64,000 bases of DNA from Deinococcus depolymerans (GCF_039522025.1 NZ_BAAADB010000012.1:186001-250000); one strand, 5' to 3'; positions 18,455-28,447 are shown, numbered from the stretch's first letter. A program made the numbers and translations. The notes: generated by a model not told the origin, from the sequence alone.

Positions 18455-19173
18455 GCCGCCACCCGCAGTTGCTGAAGTTCCACAAGAAGTCTCCCCACGT
18501 TCGCTTGAGAATTGGCGATCACTGCCACGCAGTACCCACCCAGCGGGCACATGCACACCGTCTGCCCGCCCAGGTCCGCCGACAGCAGCCGCAGCGAGCG
18601 CCGCTGGAACAGCATCGCGCTCGCCGCCACCACGCTGCCCAGTCCGGCCGGGTCCCGCACGGACCGCGACCGCAGCACCTCACCGCTCGCGCGGCACACC
18701 ATCACGCCCTGCACGCCACTGAGCCGCCCCAGCAGCTGAATCAGGGCGTCCTGATCCAGCGTCGTGGCGAGGTCGTAGGCGCGGCCTGCCAGCGCCGCGC
18801 CGTACTCGGGGTCATCGAATTCAAAATCGTCGGCGCTGAGCAGCAGGTCGTTCCAGCCGGTACCCGTCTCGCCCTGGTCGTCCCAGGTGGCCTGCGGTAC
18901 GTTCTCGGTGAACAGGGTCGGCGCCTTCGGGTATCTGGCTTCCAGCTGTCCGGCCAGGCTCAGCAGTTCGCGCCGCGCCCGCGCCGCCGGCATCACGGTT
19001 CCCAGGCGCGACAGCAGCGGACCGGAGATCACCTGTTGCATCTCCTGCGCCGTGACCGTCTCGGCCGCGACATTCTGCTCGCGCAGCACCGCCCGCAGCA
19101 TGGTCTCGGCAGCCCGTTCAGAAACGACGCCCGACAGGGCGCGGACGGTCATGGTGTACACAGCGTTCGTCAT
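18451..19173 (-). CDS. Roadblock/LC7-like domain protein
   Basis: 240 residues. The C-terminal 115 residues (about 120-238) have the pattern of a roadblock/longin-type dimerisation fold, including LSGVQGVMVCRASGEVLRS and a following hydrophobic helix. The N-terminal 100 residues are helical and unrecognised. Roadblock proteins normally regulate small GTPases such as MglA, but none is encoded nearby. ATG at 19173 is chosen: GAGG lies 6 nt upstream and a TATACT box at 19189-19194. A TTG start at 19185 is possible. First gene of a three-gene coupled operon. Confidence 0.65.
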   Translation of the reverse strand: MTNAVYTMTVRALSGVVSERAAETMLRAVLREQNVAAETVTAQEMQQVISGPLLSRLGTVMPAARARRELLSLAGQLEARYPKAPTLFTENVPQATWDDQGETGTGWNDLLLSADDFEFDDPEYGAALAGRAYDLATTLDQDALIQLLGRLSGVQGVMVCRASGEVLRSRSVRDPAGLGSVVAASAMLFQRRSLRLLSADLGGQTVCMCPLGGYCVAVIANSQANVGRLLVELQQLRVAA

Positions 19174-19270
19174 GAAGAACCTCAAGGGAGTATAGGTAGG
19201 GCTCGCTTACATTTTTATCTCACGTTTCTGTGCCCTGCGAGCGGGCATTCCCGCCCACGGGCCGCCCTGC

Positions 19271-19276
19271 TATAAT
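19271..19276 (+). promoter_or_regulatory. -10 box of tRNA-Arg
   Basis: Consensus TATAAT at 19271-19276, 36 nt before the first base of the tRNA. No convincing -35 hexamer is visible at the usual spacing. Confidence 0.6.
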
Positions 19277-19312
19277 CCCCGCTGCGCGCCGGAACGCGCC
19301 CAGCCACCGCCC

Positions 19313-19389
<77 letters not shown>

Positions 19390-19391
19390 CA

Positions 19392-19432
19392 GAAGAGCCG
19401 GACCCCTCATTGCTGAGCGGGTCCGGCTTCTC
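19392..19432. terminator. Hairpin terminator between tRNA-Arg and tkt
   Basis: 14-nt arms 19392-19405 and 19419-19432 (core GCCGGACCC/GGGTCCGGC) with an inner CTCA/TGAG stem and TTGC loop. It lies between the convergent tRNA and tkt and could terminate both. There is no clear T-tract. Confidence 0.65.
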
Positions 19433-19442
19433 GGTGCGGGGC

Positions 19443-21422
19443 TTACAGGACGCTCTTGACGACCTTGGTGACGTTGGCGACGCTGAAGCCGAACTTCTCG
19501 AACAGCACGCTGGCGGGCGCGCTGGCGCCGAAGGTGTCCATGCCGATCACGGCGCCGTCCGTGCCGACCCACTCGTACCAGGGGCCCTTGCTGGCGGCCT
19601 CGATGGCGACGCGTTTGACGCCGGGCGTCAGGACGCTGTCGCGGTAGCTGCGGTCCTGCGCGCGGAAGACTTCCATGCAGGGCATGCTGACCACGCGCGC
19701 CTGGATGCCCTCGGCGGCCAGGGATTCGGCGGCCTCCAGGGCGAGGCTGACCTCGCTGCCCGAGGCGATCAGGATGACCTGCGCGGCCCCGGCGGCGCCG
19801 TCGGCGTCACGCAGCACGTACGCGCCTTTCTTCACGCCGGCGTGGTTGCGGGGCAGGATCGGCAGGTCCTGGCGGGTGAGGGCCAGGGCGGTGGGGCCCT
19901 TGTCGTACTCGAGGGCCATCTGCCACGCGGCGGCCGTCTCGTTGGCGTCGGCGGGGCGGATGACGTGGGCGCCGGGCACGGCGCGCAGCATGGCCAGCTG
20001 GTCGATGGGCTGGTGGGTGGGGCCGTCCTCACCCAGGCCGATGGAGTCGTGCGTCAGGACGTACGTGACGGGCTGCATCTGGATGGCGCTGAGGCGGAAG
20101 GCGGGTTTGAGGTAGTCGGCGAACACCAGGAACGTGCCGACCAGCGGGCGCAGGCCGCCGTAGAGGCTCAGGCCGTTGGCGGCGGCGCTCATGCCGAACT
20201 CGCGCACGCCGAACAGGACGTTGCGGCCGCCCATGCTGTCGGCCTGCATCTCGCCGCCGTCCTTGATGGTGGTCTTGGTGCTGCCGGACACGTCGGCGCT
20301 GCCGCCCATCAGGCCGGGCACGGCGGCGGCCAGCGCGCCGATGATCTCGCCGCTGGCGTTGCGGGTGGCGACGCCCTTGCCGCCGACCTCGTAGCTGGGC
20401 AGCACGTCGCTGAGGTTGGCGGGCAGGTCGCGGGCCAGCAGGGCGTCGACCTCGGCACCCAGGTCGGGGTGCGCGGCGCGGTAGGCGTCCATCAGGGCGT
20501 TCCAGTCGGCTTCCAGTTTGGCGCCGCGTTCCGTGGCGTCCATGTGGGCGCGCACCTCGTCGGGCACGGTGAAGGGCGGGTACTCCCAGCCGAGGGCGGC
20601 CTTGGTGGCGCTGACGCCGTCGGCGCCGAGGGGTTCGCCGTGGGCCTTGCTGGTCCCGGCGCGGGGGCTGCCGAAGCCGATGACGGTGCGCACCTGGATC
20701 AGGGTGGGGCGGTCGCTGGCGTGCGCCTCGCGGATGGCGGCGCGGATGGCGTCGAGGTCGTTGCCGTCCTTGACCTTCAGGACGTTCCAGCCGTACGCCT
20801 CGTAGCGCTGGGCGGTGTTCTCGCTTTCGGCCTTGCTGGTGGCGGTGTCCAGCTGGACTTCGTTGTCGTCGTGCAGCCAGATCAGTTTGTTCAGGCGCAG
20901 GTGGCCGGCCAGGGCGGCGGCCTCGTGGTTCACGCCTTCTTGCAGGTCGCCGTCACCGAGGATGGCGTAGGTGTGGTTGTCGAAGATGGGGAAGCCGGGG
21001 CGGTTGTAGCGCGCGGCGAGGTGCGCCTCGGCCATGGCCATGCCGACGGTCATCGCGGCGCCCTGCCCGAGCGGGCCGGTGGTGGCGTCGAGGCCGGGGG
21101 TGTGGAAGAACTCGGGGTGGCCGGGGGTCTTGCTGCCCCACTGGCGGAAGTTCCTGAGTTCCTCGAGGGGCATGTCGTAGCCGGTGAGGTGCAGCAGGCT
21201 GTAGATCAGCATGCTGGCGTGCCCGGCGGACAGCACGAAGCGGTCGCGGCCGGCCCATTCGGGGTGTGTGGGGTTGAAGCGCAGGAAGTCCTGCCACACC
21301 GCGTACGCCATGGGGGCGGCGCCGAGGGGAGCGCCTGGGTGGCCGCTGTTGGCGGCCTGCACGGCGTCGATGCTCAGGGTGCGGATGGTGTTCACACTCA
21401 GCTGGGAGATGTCGCTGGACAT
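19443..21422 (-). CDS. tkt: Transketolase
   Basis: 659 residues, full length. Thiamine-diphosphate enzyme of the non-oxidative pentose phosphate pathway. Family blocks: [16 protein letters not shown] near the N-terminus, the diphosphate-binding [35 protein letters not shown] in the pyrimidine domain, and a C-terminal domain with [17 protein letters not shown] box (21430-21435) lies 7 nt before the ATG, so one transcript is probably leaderless; a second, RDRM-type promoter lies about 300 bp further upstream. From memory, transketolase has been listed in predicted RDR regulons of Deinococcus. Confidence 0.95.
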   Translation of the reverse strand: MSSDISQLSVNTIRTLSIDAVQAANSGHPGAPLGAAPMAYAVWQDFLRFNPTHPEWAGRDRFVLSAGHASMLIYSLLHLTGYDMPLEELRNFRQWGSKTPGHPEFFHTPGLDATTGPLGQGAAMTVGMAMAEAHLAARYNRPGFPIFDNHTYAILGDGDLQEGVNHEAAALAGHLRLNKLIWLHDDNEVQLDTATSKAESENTAQRYEAYGWNVLKVKDGNDLDAIRAAIREAHASDRPTLIQVRTVIGFGSPRAGTSKAHGEPLGADGVSATKAALGWEYPPFTVPDEVRAHMDATERGAKLEADWNALMDAYRAAHPDLGAEVDALLARDLPANLSDVLPSYEVGGKGVATRNASGEIIGALAAAVPGLMGGSADVSGSTKTTIKDGGEMQADSMGGRNVLFGVREFGMSAAANGLSLYGGLRPLVGTFLVFADYLKPAFRLSAIQMQPVTYVLTHDSIGLGEDGPTHQPIDQLAMLRAVPGAHVIRPADANETAAAWQMALEYDKGPTALALTRQDLPILPRNHAGVKKGAYVLRDADGAAGAAQVILIASGSEVSLALEAAESLAAEGIQARVVSMPCMEVFRAQDRSYRDSVLTPGVKRVAIEAASKGPWYEWVGTDGAVIGMDTFGASAPASVLFEKFGFSVANVTKVVKSVL

Positions 21423-21450
21423 GTTGCGTATCCTACCCCGAGAAGAGTAT

Positions 21451-21465
21451 GTGTACTGTGTACAC
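21451..21465. promoter_or_regulatory. Perfect palindrome upstream of tkt
   Basis: GTGTAC-TGT-GTACAC at 21451-21465, 16 bp upstream of the TAGGAT box of tkt, where it overlaps the -35 region. The 6-bp arms are perfect. It looks like an operator for a dimeric regulator; the protein is unknown. Confidence 0.5.
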
Positions 21466-21566
21466 TTATGGAGACACCTTCACACTCCCATAGATAGGCT
21501 CCGTGGAGAGGCGACCGGGCAGCGGCCACGGGCGGGAACGTGCTCCCCCACGCGCAGGCAGAAGGA

Positions 21567-21593
21567 GGCCGCCCGTCGGGGTGACGGGCGGCC
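21567..21593. terminator. Strong hairpin in the tkt upstream region
   Basis: Perfect 11-bp stem GGCCGCCCGTC/GACGGGCGGCC with a 5-nt loop. On the minus strand it is followed by TCCTTCT, so it could terminate an RNA starting at the RDRM promoter (near 21719) and leave a short RNA of about 150 nt, or act as a conditional terminator ahead of tkt. Confidence 0.5.
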
Positions 21594-21725
21594 TGACTGG
21601 GCTCTGTGAGGGTGTGGGGCTGACCGCGCAGGATTCGCCGATGCGGGGGTCGGGAAACGTGATCTGGGGCCGGTATCCGTCCTGGGGTGCAGGCGCACCA
21701 ACGTCGCCTCCGTTCCGGTAAAGAC

Positions 21726-21754
21726 ATAATACGCCAGTGGCGTAAAAAGGTCAA
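21726..21754 (-). promoter_or_regulatory. RDRM-like operator inside a near-consensus promoter upstream of tkt
   Basis: On the minus strand TTGACC (21754-21749) and TATTAT (21731-21726) are separated by exactly 17 bp. A 17-bp palindrome, ATACGCCAGTGGCGTAA on the plus strand (21729-21745), fills the spacer and reaches into the -10 box. It matches TTAYG-N7-CRTAA with one mismatch at the first base. Transcription would start near 21719 and run toward tkt. The 530-bp stretch 21423-21953 holds this promoter, the hairpin and the palindrome; I see no convincing protein gene in it. Confidence 0.65.
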
Positions 21755-21953
21755 GCCCTTCCGTGAATAGAGTCTGAGTATGCGGACCCGTGTATCTTCA
21801 CCCGACCTCCATCTCCAGCCGGCCGCGGCCGGCTCCTCGGCCGGACAGGCACGCCGCATATGCACGGACCGCAGGCTCCCCCATCCACCACTAGGCCAGA
21901 AGGCTTACCCCCCCGGTTCGCCCCCGGCATGGGACGCCGCGCACCATGGCCGC

Positions 21954-22877
21954 ATGACCCACGCACACCGCACCGACCACCTCCCCACCCTGCGCCCCCT
22001 GCGCGCCGCCGACGCCGCAGCCGTCGCCCGCCTCGTGACCGAGGGCGTGCGCGGCCACTGGACCTACGCACCCGAACACTTCCGGGAGGCGCAGCCCGGC
22101 ACCCGCCCCACCCGCCTCGTCGCCGAGCAGGACGGCGTGGTGATCGCCACCGCACGCCTCGCACCGTTCGGGGAGGGCGTGCCGGACGCCCTGCGCCTGG
22201 ACGTGGCCGGGGACGCTGCCTGCTTCACGCCGCTGCTGCTGGCGCAGCTGGCCGAAGCGCCGGGCGGGTTCCGGCGCGTGCTGGGCGTCACCCGCGAGGA
22301 CTTCACGGAGCAGATGACCTTCTTCGCGGCGGCCGGGTTCCGCAACGCCTGGCAGTCCTGGGGCGCGCACCTGGACCTGACCACCTTCGACCCCGCGCTC
22401 TTCGAGGCAGCGCAGGAGCGGCTGTTCCTGGCGGGGTACGAACCCGAACGCCTCACCCCGGACGCCCCCGACGCCGACTGGGACGCCCTGCACGCGCTGC
22501 ACCAGACTGGCGTGCGCGACCAGCCGCGCAACCCCACCACCACGCCCGACCCCCTCACCCGTGACGGGCTGCGCGACGTCATCCGGCGGGAGGAGGCCGC
22601 GTTCGTCACGCGCTGGCGCGGGCAGATCGTCGCCCTGACCCGCCTCACCCCACGTGGCACGGAAGTGGACAGCGAGGGAACCGTCACCCACCCGGACCAC
22701 CGCCGCCGGGGCGTGATGACCGCCCTGAAAGCCCACGCGCTGACCTGGGCGAAAGGGGAGGGGTTCGCGCACGCCGGGACGGGCGGCACGGTCCTGAACC
22801 TCCCCATGCTGCGCGTGAACACCCGCCTGGGCTACCGCACGGAACGCATGTGGATCACCTGGGAGAAAGACCTCTGA
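21954..22877 (+). CDS. GNAT-family acetyltransferase (two GNAT-like halves)
   Basis: 307 residues from ATG 21954. Two GNAT-like halves: about residues 10-130, and about 165-305 with the acetyl-CoA loop-like HPDHRRRGVMTALKAHAL and the C-terminal RVNTRLGYRTERMWITWE typical of the family. The substrate is unknown. An in-frame ATG at 21780 with a TAGAGT box 6 nt upstream (21768-21773) would add 58 low-complexity residues; I prefer the shorter form because the extra part has no GNAT-like character, but the leaderless signal makes this uncertain. Confidence 0.8.
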   Translation: MTHAHRTDHLPTLRPLRAADAAAVARLVTEGVRGHWTYAPEHFREAQPGTRPTRLVAEQDGVVIATARLAPFGEGVPDALRLDVAGDAACFTPLLLAQLAEAPGGFRRVLGVTREDFTEQMTFFAAAGFRNAWQSWGAHLDLTTFDPALFEAAQERLFLAGYEPERLTPDAPDADWDALHALHQTGVRDQPRNPTTTPDPLTRDGLRDVIRREEAAFVTRWRGQIVALTRLTPRGTEVDSEGTVTHPDHRRRGVMTALKAHALTWAKGEGFAHAGTGGTVLNLPMLRVNTRLGYRTERMWITWEKDL

Positions 22878-22961
22878 GCGCAGGCACACGCTGCATATCC
22901 CGCCCGGACGCCCTGAAACAGGGGCGTGTCAGGGCGGGTTTTCCGGTGCCTGTGCATAGGC

Positions 22962-23043
22962 TTGACGGTTCCTGCATTCCGGGGTATTCTGTTCCTATCA
23001 ATCGAAAGAAACGCCGCCGCCCGCAGAGGCGGATTTTTTATTT
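22962..23043 (+). ncRNA. Miniature transcription unit 1 (promoter plus terminator)
   Basis: TTGACG (22962-22967), a 17-bp spacer, TATTCT (22985-22990), then about 26 nt later an intrinsic terminator: hairpin CCGCC/GGCGG (23017-23032) and a T-run at 23034-23039. The predicted RNA is only about 45-50 nt (start near 22997). Spacer and terminator resemble two other units in this window. The terminator also separates the GNAT gene from the convergent operon. Confidence 0.6.
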
Positions 23044-23514
23044 GTTCCCGGCGTCCTTTCCGCCGGGTGCAGGCGGGGCGAACTGCGCCGCGCCGCCCGC
23101 CGCGTCGAACTCGACCTGAAGGTCGGCCACGGGCTGCTCCGGGCGGCTGGCCGGATCGCCGGGCAGGGTCTTCGCAAAGATCTCCAGCGCGTCCGGGTAC
23201 CCGTCGCCGTCCGCGTCCCCGTTCGATTCGAGCAGGACTGACAGCGCCTGCGGGAACTTCACGGCGCGGCCCGCCTCCGCCTCGCGGCGGAAGGTCGCCT
23301 GGATGGCCTGCCCGAACGGGTTCCAGGGCGCACCGCCCGACCCGCGCACGTGGCAGTACGTGCAGGGCATCACGCGGCGGTCCAGCTGCCACAGCTCGTT
23401 CCCATCCGTCAGGTGCAGTTGCGGCGCGGCCTGCAGGCGGTACTTCGGGAGGGCCAGCGCCGCGCCGCCCAGCAGCGCCGCCAGCGCCAGCGTCACCCTG
23501 CCTGCGGCCTTCAT
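23038..23514 (-). CDS. Secreted c-type haem protein with Ca-binding-like loop
   Basis: 158 residues. An N-terminal signal peptide (about residues 1-22) is followed by one haem-attachment motif, CTYCH (about residues 51-55), and a calcium-loop-like [11 protein letters not shown] (about 97-107); the C-terminus is Pro/Gly-rich. Probably a periplasmic or envelope electron carrier. Its ATG overlaps the stop of the DUF1501 gene by 4 nt, so it is the last gene of the operon that begins with the ECF sigma factor. Confidence 0.78.
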   Translation of the reverse strand: MKAAGRVTLALAALLGGAALALPKYRLQAAPQLHLTDGNELWQLDRRVMPCTYCHVRGSGGAPWNPFGQAIQATFRREAEAGRAVKFPQALSVLLESNGDADGDGYPDALEIFAKTLPGDPASRPEQPVADLQVEFDAAGGAAQFAPPAPGGKDAGNK

Positions 23515-24683
23515 GCCAGCCAGCCCGGACCCCGGAAGTCGCCGTTCAGGATCTCGCGGGCGTTCAGGCCCAGCCAGCCGCTCAGCGCCTCGGCGTACAC
23601 GCCCCGGAAATCCTGCCGGTACTTGATGTCCCCGTCCGACAGGTCCTCCAGGTCCGGGCTGCTGCCGTGAATGCCGCCCCTGACACCCTGCCCGAGCGCG
23701 AACATCACGCTGCCCTTGCCGTGATCGGTGCCGGCGCTGCCGTTCTCGGCGACGCGCCGCCCGAACTCGGAGAAGCCCATGACGACCACGTTCTCGGCCA
23801 GCCCCTGCCGTTCCAGGTCCGCGTGGAATGCCGCGAGACCCGACGCGAGCGTGCCCAGCAGTTCGTCCTGCTCGGCGCGCTGCCCGGCGTGCGTGTCGAA
23901 GCCGCCCAGCGACACGTACAGCACCCGCTGCCCCACCCCGGCGGCGATCAGGCGGGCCGTGTCGCGCAGCTGCGCCGCGAACTTCCCGTCCGGATACGTC
24001 GCGCCCGAACGGTACTTCTGGGCGTTGGCCTGCACGCGCGCCGTGTTCTTCATCATCTGCCGGGTCGCCTGCGTCAGGAACGCCGCCTCACCGCTCCTGG
24101 CGGCGTCCAGCATGTCCCCGAACGCGCCACCCAGACCCTGCGGGAGTTTCAGCTGGAAGTTCTCGACCGTGTCGATGCTGGGCAGGCTGAACTCGCTGGC
24201 CCGCAGCGCCTGCGGCGTGGCCGCGCCGATGTTGCTGGCGCAGAACGGATCGCCGATCTTCTCGGCCAGACGGCCGATCCAGCCGTCCGACTGCGCCTGC
24301 GAGGGGTCCGCCGTGTGCCAGATCGCCATGCTGGCAAAGTGACTGCGGTTCGGGTTCGGGTAGCCCACGTTCTCCATCCAGGCCATGCGGCCACTGTCCC
24401 ACAGGCCCATCAGCGGCCGCAGCGCGGGGTGCATGCCCAGGTCCGGCGTGAGGGTCAGCACGTCCTTCCTCGGGATGGCGATGGTGGGCCGCGCGGCGTA
24501 GTACGCGCCGTTGCTGTACGGAACGAGGGTGTTCAGGCCGTCGTTCCCGCCGGTCAGCTGAATCACGACCAGGGTCTTGCTGCCGCCGGCCTGCGCGGCG
24601 GCGCGCGCCAGGAAGCCCGGCATGCCGGTCGTGGCGGCCGCCGCCAGCGCGGAGAGTTTCAGGAAATCACGTCGGTTCGTCAC
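23511..24683 (-). CDS. DUF1501 family protein with Tat signal
   Basis: 390 residues. The N-terminus [15 protein letters not shown] is a twin-arginine signal, so the folded protein is exported. The rest matches the DUF1501 family (sulfatase/alkaline-phosphatase-like fold): [14 protein letters not shown] near the start, [13 protein letters not shown], and [20 protein letters not shown] with metal-ligand-like residues. GTG at 24683 is chosen: GGGAGG lies 7 nt upstream, and the signal starts there. DUF1501 genes commonly sit next to DUF1800 genes, as here. Confidence 0.85.
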   Translation of the reverse strand: MTNRRDFLKLSALAAAATTGMPGFLARAAAQAGGSKTLVVIQLTGGNDGLNTLVPYSNGAYYAARPTIAIPRKDVLTLTPDLGMHPALRPLMGLWDSGRMAWMENVGYPNPNRSHFASMAIWHTADPSQAQSDGWIGRLAEKIGDPFCASNIGAATPQALRASEFSLPSIDTVENFQLKLPQGLGGAFGDMLDAARSGEAAFLTQATRQMMKNTARVQANAQKYRSGATYPDGKFAAQLRDTARLIAAGVGQRVLYVSLGGFDTHAGQRAEQDELLGTLASGLAAFHADLERQGLAENVVVMGFSEFGRRVAENGSAGTDHGKGSVMFALGQGVRGGIHGSSPDLEDLSDGDIKYRQDFRGVYAEALSGWLGLNAREILNGDFRGPGWLA

Positions 24684-24785
24684 GGATAAACCTCCCGGAA
24701 GGTTCAGAAAGAACAGGAAGAAAAGAACAGGAAGAACAGTGTCGGGCACGGTGCCCGCAGCCCACAGCCCGGCCGCCGGACAGGG

Positions 24786-26051
24786 TCAGGCGAGCTGGAA
24801 TTCGGGGCTGATCAGGTGCAGGTACGTCGCCTGCTGCGGGTTCAGCTTCAGGGTGGCCGCCGCGCTGGGCGGGCGTTCCAGGCCGGTCAGCGCCAGCGCG
24901 GACGGCGCGGCCGTCAGGGGCGGAGCCTTGCCGCCCAGCGTCAGGGCCGCCGCGAGCTGCAGGCGCAGCAGCAGGGTGGTGTCGTTGATCCACTCGCGCC
25001 CGCCGTCCCAGCCCTTGACGTTCTCGGGTTGCAGCAGCACCTGCCCCATGCGCCCGGCCGTCTGCGTGAGGTTCAACAGGGCCTTGGCATCCAGTTTCGG
25101 CTGCCCCAGGGTGCGCAGCGCGCCCACCACGTACTCGACCGGACTGCGGATGATCCGCGCGCGGCTGGCGTAGAAGGCCTCGCTGGCCAGCAGTTCCTCC
25201 AGCACGGCCCGCACGTTCCCGTTCGTGCGCCGCCACGTCTCGGCGCTGCCCTGCACGGCCGCCTCGTCCGGCGTGTCGGCCAGGAACGCGCGGTGCAGTT
25301 TGCGGCTCACGAACGCGGCCGTCCGCGGGTGCGTGGCGGCCAGCCGGACGATGTCCTCGCCGCGCAGCTCTCCGCTGTGGCCCAGGTACGTCTTGCGGCC
25401 CGGATCGTGCTGCCGTTCCAGGAACACGAACCGTGACGGTTCCAGGTAGTTCTGGTTGCCGCGCCCACCCTCGAAGGTCCAGCCGGTCAGGGCGCGCGCG
25501 CCCTCGCGCACGTCCTCCTCGGAGTACGGCCCGATGCCGGTCGTGAACAGTTCCAGCAGCTCCCGGCTGAAATTCTCGTTCGGTTTCCCCCGGCGGTTCT
25601 GGTCGTTGTCGAGGTAGCGCAGCATCGCCGGGGACTGCGCGACCTCCAGCGTGAACCGCTCGAAACTCGCGGTCGCCGCGTGCCGCCGCAGCAGCCCCAG
25701 GTACCCGGCCAGCGCGTGCACGTTCCGGACCTTGTCGGTGCCGACCACGAAGTGATTGCTCCAGGTCAGGGCCAGTTTCTCGCGCAGCGGGTGCGGGCCG
25801 TACACCAGCTCGAACAGCCACGCGCCGCGCGTCAGCTGGATCATCGGCCCCGGCCCGGCCCCCTGCATGGGATCGAAGGGATTGCCGGGCGCGGTCGTCT
25901 GGTCGAACGCCAGGGCCTCGCGCGCGGCCGTGCGGGCGTCCTTGCCCACCAGCGCGCGGATCTGCGCGTCGGTCGCGCCGAACGCCGTGCGGCGCAGGAA
26001 GTGCGCGGCGTCCTCGGCCGTGAGCTTGCGGGTCAGGGGGGTCAGGGTCAT
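24786..26051 (-). CDS. DUF1800 family protein
   Basis: 421 residues, matching DUF1800 from [17 protein letters not shown] at the N-terminus through [13 protein letters not shown] and [16 protein letters not shown] to [13 protein letters not shown]. The molecular function is unknown; the family is usually encoded beside a Tat-exported DUF1501 protein, suggesting a joint envelope role. Located between the MucB-like gene (36-bp gap) and the DUF1501 gene (about 100-bp gap) in the sigma-factor operon. Confidence 0.85.
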   Translation of the reverse strand: MTLTPLTRKLTAEDAAHFLRRTAFGATDAQIRALVGKDARTAAREALAFDQTTAPGNPFDPMQGAGPGPMIQLTRGAWLFELVYGPHPLREKLALTWSNHFVVGTDKVRNVHALAGYLGLLRRHAATASFERFTLEVAQSPAMLRYLDNDQNRRGKPNENFSRELLELFTTGIGPYSEEDVREGARALTGWTFEGGRGNQNYLEPSRFVFLERQHDPGRKTYLGHSGELRGEDIVRLAATHPRTAAFVSRKLHRAFLADTPDEAAVQGSAETWRRTNGNVRAVLEELLASEAFYASRARIIRSPVEYVVGALRTLGQPKLDAKALLNLTQTAGRMGQVLLQPENVKGWDGGREWINDTTLLLRLQLAAALTLGGKAPPLTAAPSALALTGLERPPSAAATLKLNPQQATYLHLISPEFQLA

Positions 26052-26087
26052 GGGGTCTCCTTGAAACGGGGTGCGGTGAACCGTGGT

Positions 26088-26870
26088 CTAGGGATTGGAG
26101 TCCCCCGGCCCCGCAAAAGTTCCCAGGGCGTCCGGCGAGGCCCGCCGCACCCCCGCCAGCGCCGCGCGCAACTCGGTGTCCGGGAGGTTCCCGACCAGCC
26201 ACACGAACGCGTTCCCCACCCGCCGGGACGCCACGCCCGGCGCACCCCGGACGTCCTGCGGGGCCAGCACCAGCGCCAGCACGTTCAGGCCGTCACTCAG
26301 GGCGATTTCCAGGCCGCCCGCCTCGCGGGTACGGACGCCCACCGGCGTGAACCCCGCCGGGAGACTCAGGCCCGGCAGCGCCCGCCCCAGCGCCACGCGC
26401 AGCCCCGCCGGAATGGCCGTCACCGCCGCCGCGACCTTCACCGGCGCGGCGTTCACCTTCAGGAACGCCGCGCGGCGCACCACCGCACCGTCCGCGCGGC
26501 GTTCCTCGAAGGCCAGCGGCACGTTCCACGCGCGGTCCACCCACAGCGACCAGCGGCCCGCGCCGCCCACCTTCGGCGTCAGGTCGAAGCGCACGGCGTC
26601 CCGGCCTGCCACGGACTGCGGCCCGGCGCTGACCACCGTGAAATTCTTCAGCAGCAGCGCCGGCCGCACCGCCACGACCGGCAGGGCGTTCGCGGCGCGG
26701 GTGGGCACGGCGCGCGGCGGGAACAGCACCGTCACCTCGGCCTGCCCGCGCGCCGCGAGCGTCCGCGCCCGCTTCAGGGCAGAGAGCAGGTCGTCCGTGT
26801 CGCTGGCATGCGCCGCGCCGCCCAGCGCGGCGAGCAGCAGGGCGGTTCCCAGCCGCGCGGCCCGCCTCAC
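26088..26870 (-). CDS. Exported MucB/RseB-like protein, putative sigma-factor regulator
   Basis: 260 residues with a signal peptide (residues 1-22, ending AHA) and a beta-rich region (about 30-190) like the MucB/RseB N-terminal domain, which protects an anti-sigma factor from proteolysis. GTG at 26870 is chosen because it overlaps the stop of the anti-sigma gene (GTGA). Position right after an ECF sigma and a single-pass anti-sigma supports this role. The sequence match is by pattern only, and an outer-membrane lipoprotein-sorting fold is an alternative. Confidence 0.65.
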   Translation of the reverse strand: MRRAARLGTALLLAALGGAAHASDTDDLLSALKRARTLAARGQAEVTVLFPPRAVPTRAANALPVVAVRPALLLKNFTVVSAGPQSVAGRDAVRFDLTPKVGGAGRWSLWVDRAWNVPLAFEERRADGAVVRRAAFLKVNAAPVKVAAAVTAIPAGLRVALGRALPGLSLPAGFTPVGVRTREAGGLEIALSDGLNVLALVLAPQDVRGAPGVASRRVGNAFVWLVGNLPDTELRAALAGVRRASPDALGTFAGPGDSNP

Positions 26871-27145
26871 CAGCCCTCTCCCCAGGCGCTCTGGTAGGCG
26901 TCGTACGCCGCGCTGCTCGGCAGGGCCGGGGTGGGGCGCAGCACGGTCAGGCCCGCCACGACCGCCGCCGAGGCGAGCGCCGCCGACACCCACCCGGCCC
27001 GCCGGGTCCGCTGCTGCGCCTGCCGCGCACGGTGGCCCGTCAGGAACCGCCCGGCCGCGCCGTGATCCTCGGGCGTCAGGGTGCGGGCCTGCGCCAGCAG
27101 GGTGTCCAGGTCAGGGTCCGGCAGGTCATTCGGGTGGTCAGTCAT
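26867..27145 (-). CDS. Putative anti-sigma factor, single-pass membrane protein
   Basis: 92 residues. The N-terminal part is acidic ([16 protein letters not shown]), followed by a basic stretch and one membrane segment (about residues 50-68), then a short external tail. The layout fits a small anti-sigma factor. It overlaps the sigma gene upstream by 8 nt and the MucB-like gene downstream by 4 nt. No zinc-type HXXXCXXC motif is present, so it is not a ZAS-type anti-sigma. Confidence 0.65.
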   Translation of the reverse strand: MTDHPNDLPDPDLDTLLAQARTLTPEDHGAAGRFLTGHRARQAQQRTRRAGWVSAALASAAVVAGLTVLRPTPALPSSAAYDAYQSAWGEGW

Positions 27146-27701
27146 GGGGGGTCACTCCGGCGCAGGTCAGCCACGCCCGCAGGGCCGCGCGGCCCCGATT
27201 GATGCGGCTCTTGACGGTGCCGAGTTCCGCGCCGGTCAGCGCGGCGATCTCGGCGTACTCCAGGCCCGACACCTCGCGCAGCGTCACCGCCTCGCGCTGC
27301 TCGGGCGGCAGGGTCCGCAGCGCCGCCGAGAGCTGCTCGCGGAGCTGCGTGACCTCGGCGGCGCGCGTCAGGTTCTGCGCGGAGGCGGGTTCCGGCGCGT
27401 CCTCCAGCGGCACGCTGGGACGGTGGCGGCCCAGGGTTTTCGTGCAGGCGTTCAGGGTGATGCGGTGCAGCCACGTGCTGAACTGCGCGTCTCCCCGGAA
27501 GCCCCGCAGGCCCCGGTGCGCGGCCACGAACACGTCCTGCACGACCTCGTCCGCCGCGCCCGGCCCGACGTTCAGCGCCGCCAGCCGGTGCACGGCCGGC
27601 GCGTGACGGGTCACGAGCACCTCGAAGGCCCGCTCGTCCCGCACGGCCAGCCGCGCGAGTTCCGGGTCAGACAGGGAATCCAGGGCGTCATTCAAGGTCA
27701 C
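27138..27701 (-). CDS. ECF-type RNA polymerase sigma factor
   Basis: 187 residues. Region 2 (about residues 15-85) includes [16 protein letters not shown] and [13 protein letters not shown]; region 4 (about 125-180) includes [17 protein letters not shown] and [18 protein letters not shown] at 27701 is chosen because a TAAGCT box (27707-27712) lies 5 nt upstream. It heads an operon with anti-sigma, MucB-like, DUF1800, DUF1501 and haem-protein genes, suggesting it controls an envelope stress or export response. Confidence 0.9.
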   Translation of the reverse strand: MTLNDALDSLSDPELARLAVRDERAFEVLVTRHAPAVHRLAALNVGPGAADEVVQDVFVAAHRGLRGFRGDAQFSTWLHRITLNACTKTLGRHRPSVPLEDAPEPASAQNLTRAAEVTQLREQLSAALRTLPPEQREAVTLREVSGLEYAEIAALTGAELGTVKSRINRGRAALRAWLTCAGVTPHD

Positions 27702-27778
27702 CTCACAGCTTAGAGGTCCCGTCACCTGGAAAAGTTCCGCCCGCCTGCCCCGCACCCCCCCCGGCTACACTGGGGGGC

Positions 27779-28447
27779 ATGACGGCCCGTTCCCTCTCGC
27801 CTTCCGCCGAGGATTACCTCAAGCACCTGCTGCGCCTCGGGCAGACGGGCAAGGTCAGCACCCAGGCACTGGCCGACGCCCTGAACGTCGCGCCCGCCAG
27901 CGCCACCGGCATGCTGCGAAAACTGACCGAACAGGGCCTCGTGTCGCACGCCCCGTACCAGGGCGCCCGCCTGACCGCCGAGGGTGAACGCGTCGCCATG
28001 GAAGTCCTGCGCCACCACCGCCTGCTGGAACTGTTCCTGCACCGCGCGCTCGGCGTGCCGCTCGACGAACTGCACGAGGAGGCCGAGCGGCTCGAGCACG
28101 CCCTGAGCGAACGCCTGGAAGCCCGCATCGCCGCGTGGCTGGGCGACCCCACGCACGACCCGCACGGCGACCCGATCCCCACCCTGCAGGGCGAGATGCC
28201 CACCCGCGCCGAGCGCCGCCTGTCGCAGCAGGCCGTGGGCGACGAGGTGACCGTCACGCGCGTCCCGGACGGAGACGCCGGGCAACTGCGGACCCTGCTG
28301 AACGTGGGCCTGACCCCCGGCGCGACCCTGGAAGTCCGCGAGATCGACACGGCCCTGGGCACCCTGACCGTCTGGGTGGACGGACACACCCTGACCGTGT
28401 CGCTGGGGGTCGCCGCGCAGGTGCACGTGGCCGCGCCCCACGCATGA
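27779..28447 (+). CDS. DtxR/MntR-family metal-dependent transcriptional regulator
   Basis: 222 residues. The N-terminal winged helix-turn-helix (about residues 5-65) includes [20 protein letters not shown]; the metal-binding and dimerisation domain follows (about 70-140), with [16 protein letters not shown] and [13 protein letters not shown]; an SH3-like FeoA-type domain ends it (about 150-220). It probably represses Mn2+ or Fe2+ transport genes. Start: ATG 7 nt after TACACT (27766-27771). Its stop overlaps the ATG of cobS, an unusual coupling of a metal regulator to cobalamin genes. Confidence 0.9.
   Translation: MTARSLSPSAEDYLKHLLRLGQTGKVSTQALADALNVAPASATGMLRKLTEQGLVSHAPYQGARLTAEGERVAMEVLRHHRLLELFLHRALGVPLDELHEEAERLEHALSERLEARIAAWLGDPTHDPHGDPIPTLQGEMPTRAERRLSQQAVGDEVTVTRVPDGDAGQLRTLLNVGLTPGATLEVREIDTALGTLTVWVDGHTLTVSLGVAAQVHVAAPHA

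Noticed and set aside
21480..21701. Minus-strand small reading frame (73 codons) downstream of the RDRM promoter
   Set aside because: Composition is Arg/Pro/Ser-rich without any pattern, and a strong hairpin lies inside it. A GGAGG precedes a TTG/GTG start, so it is not excluded, but I do not annotate it.
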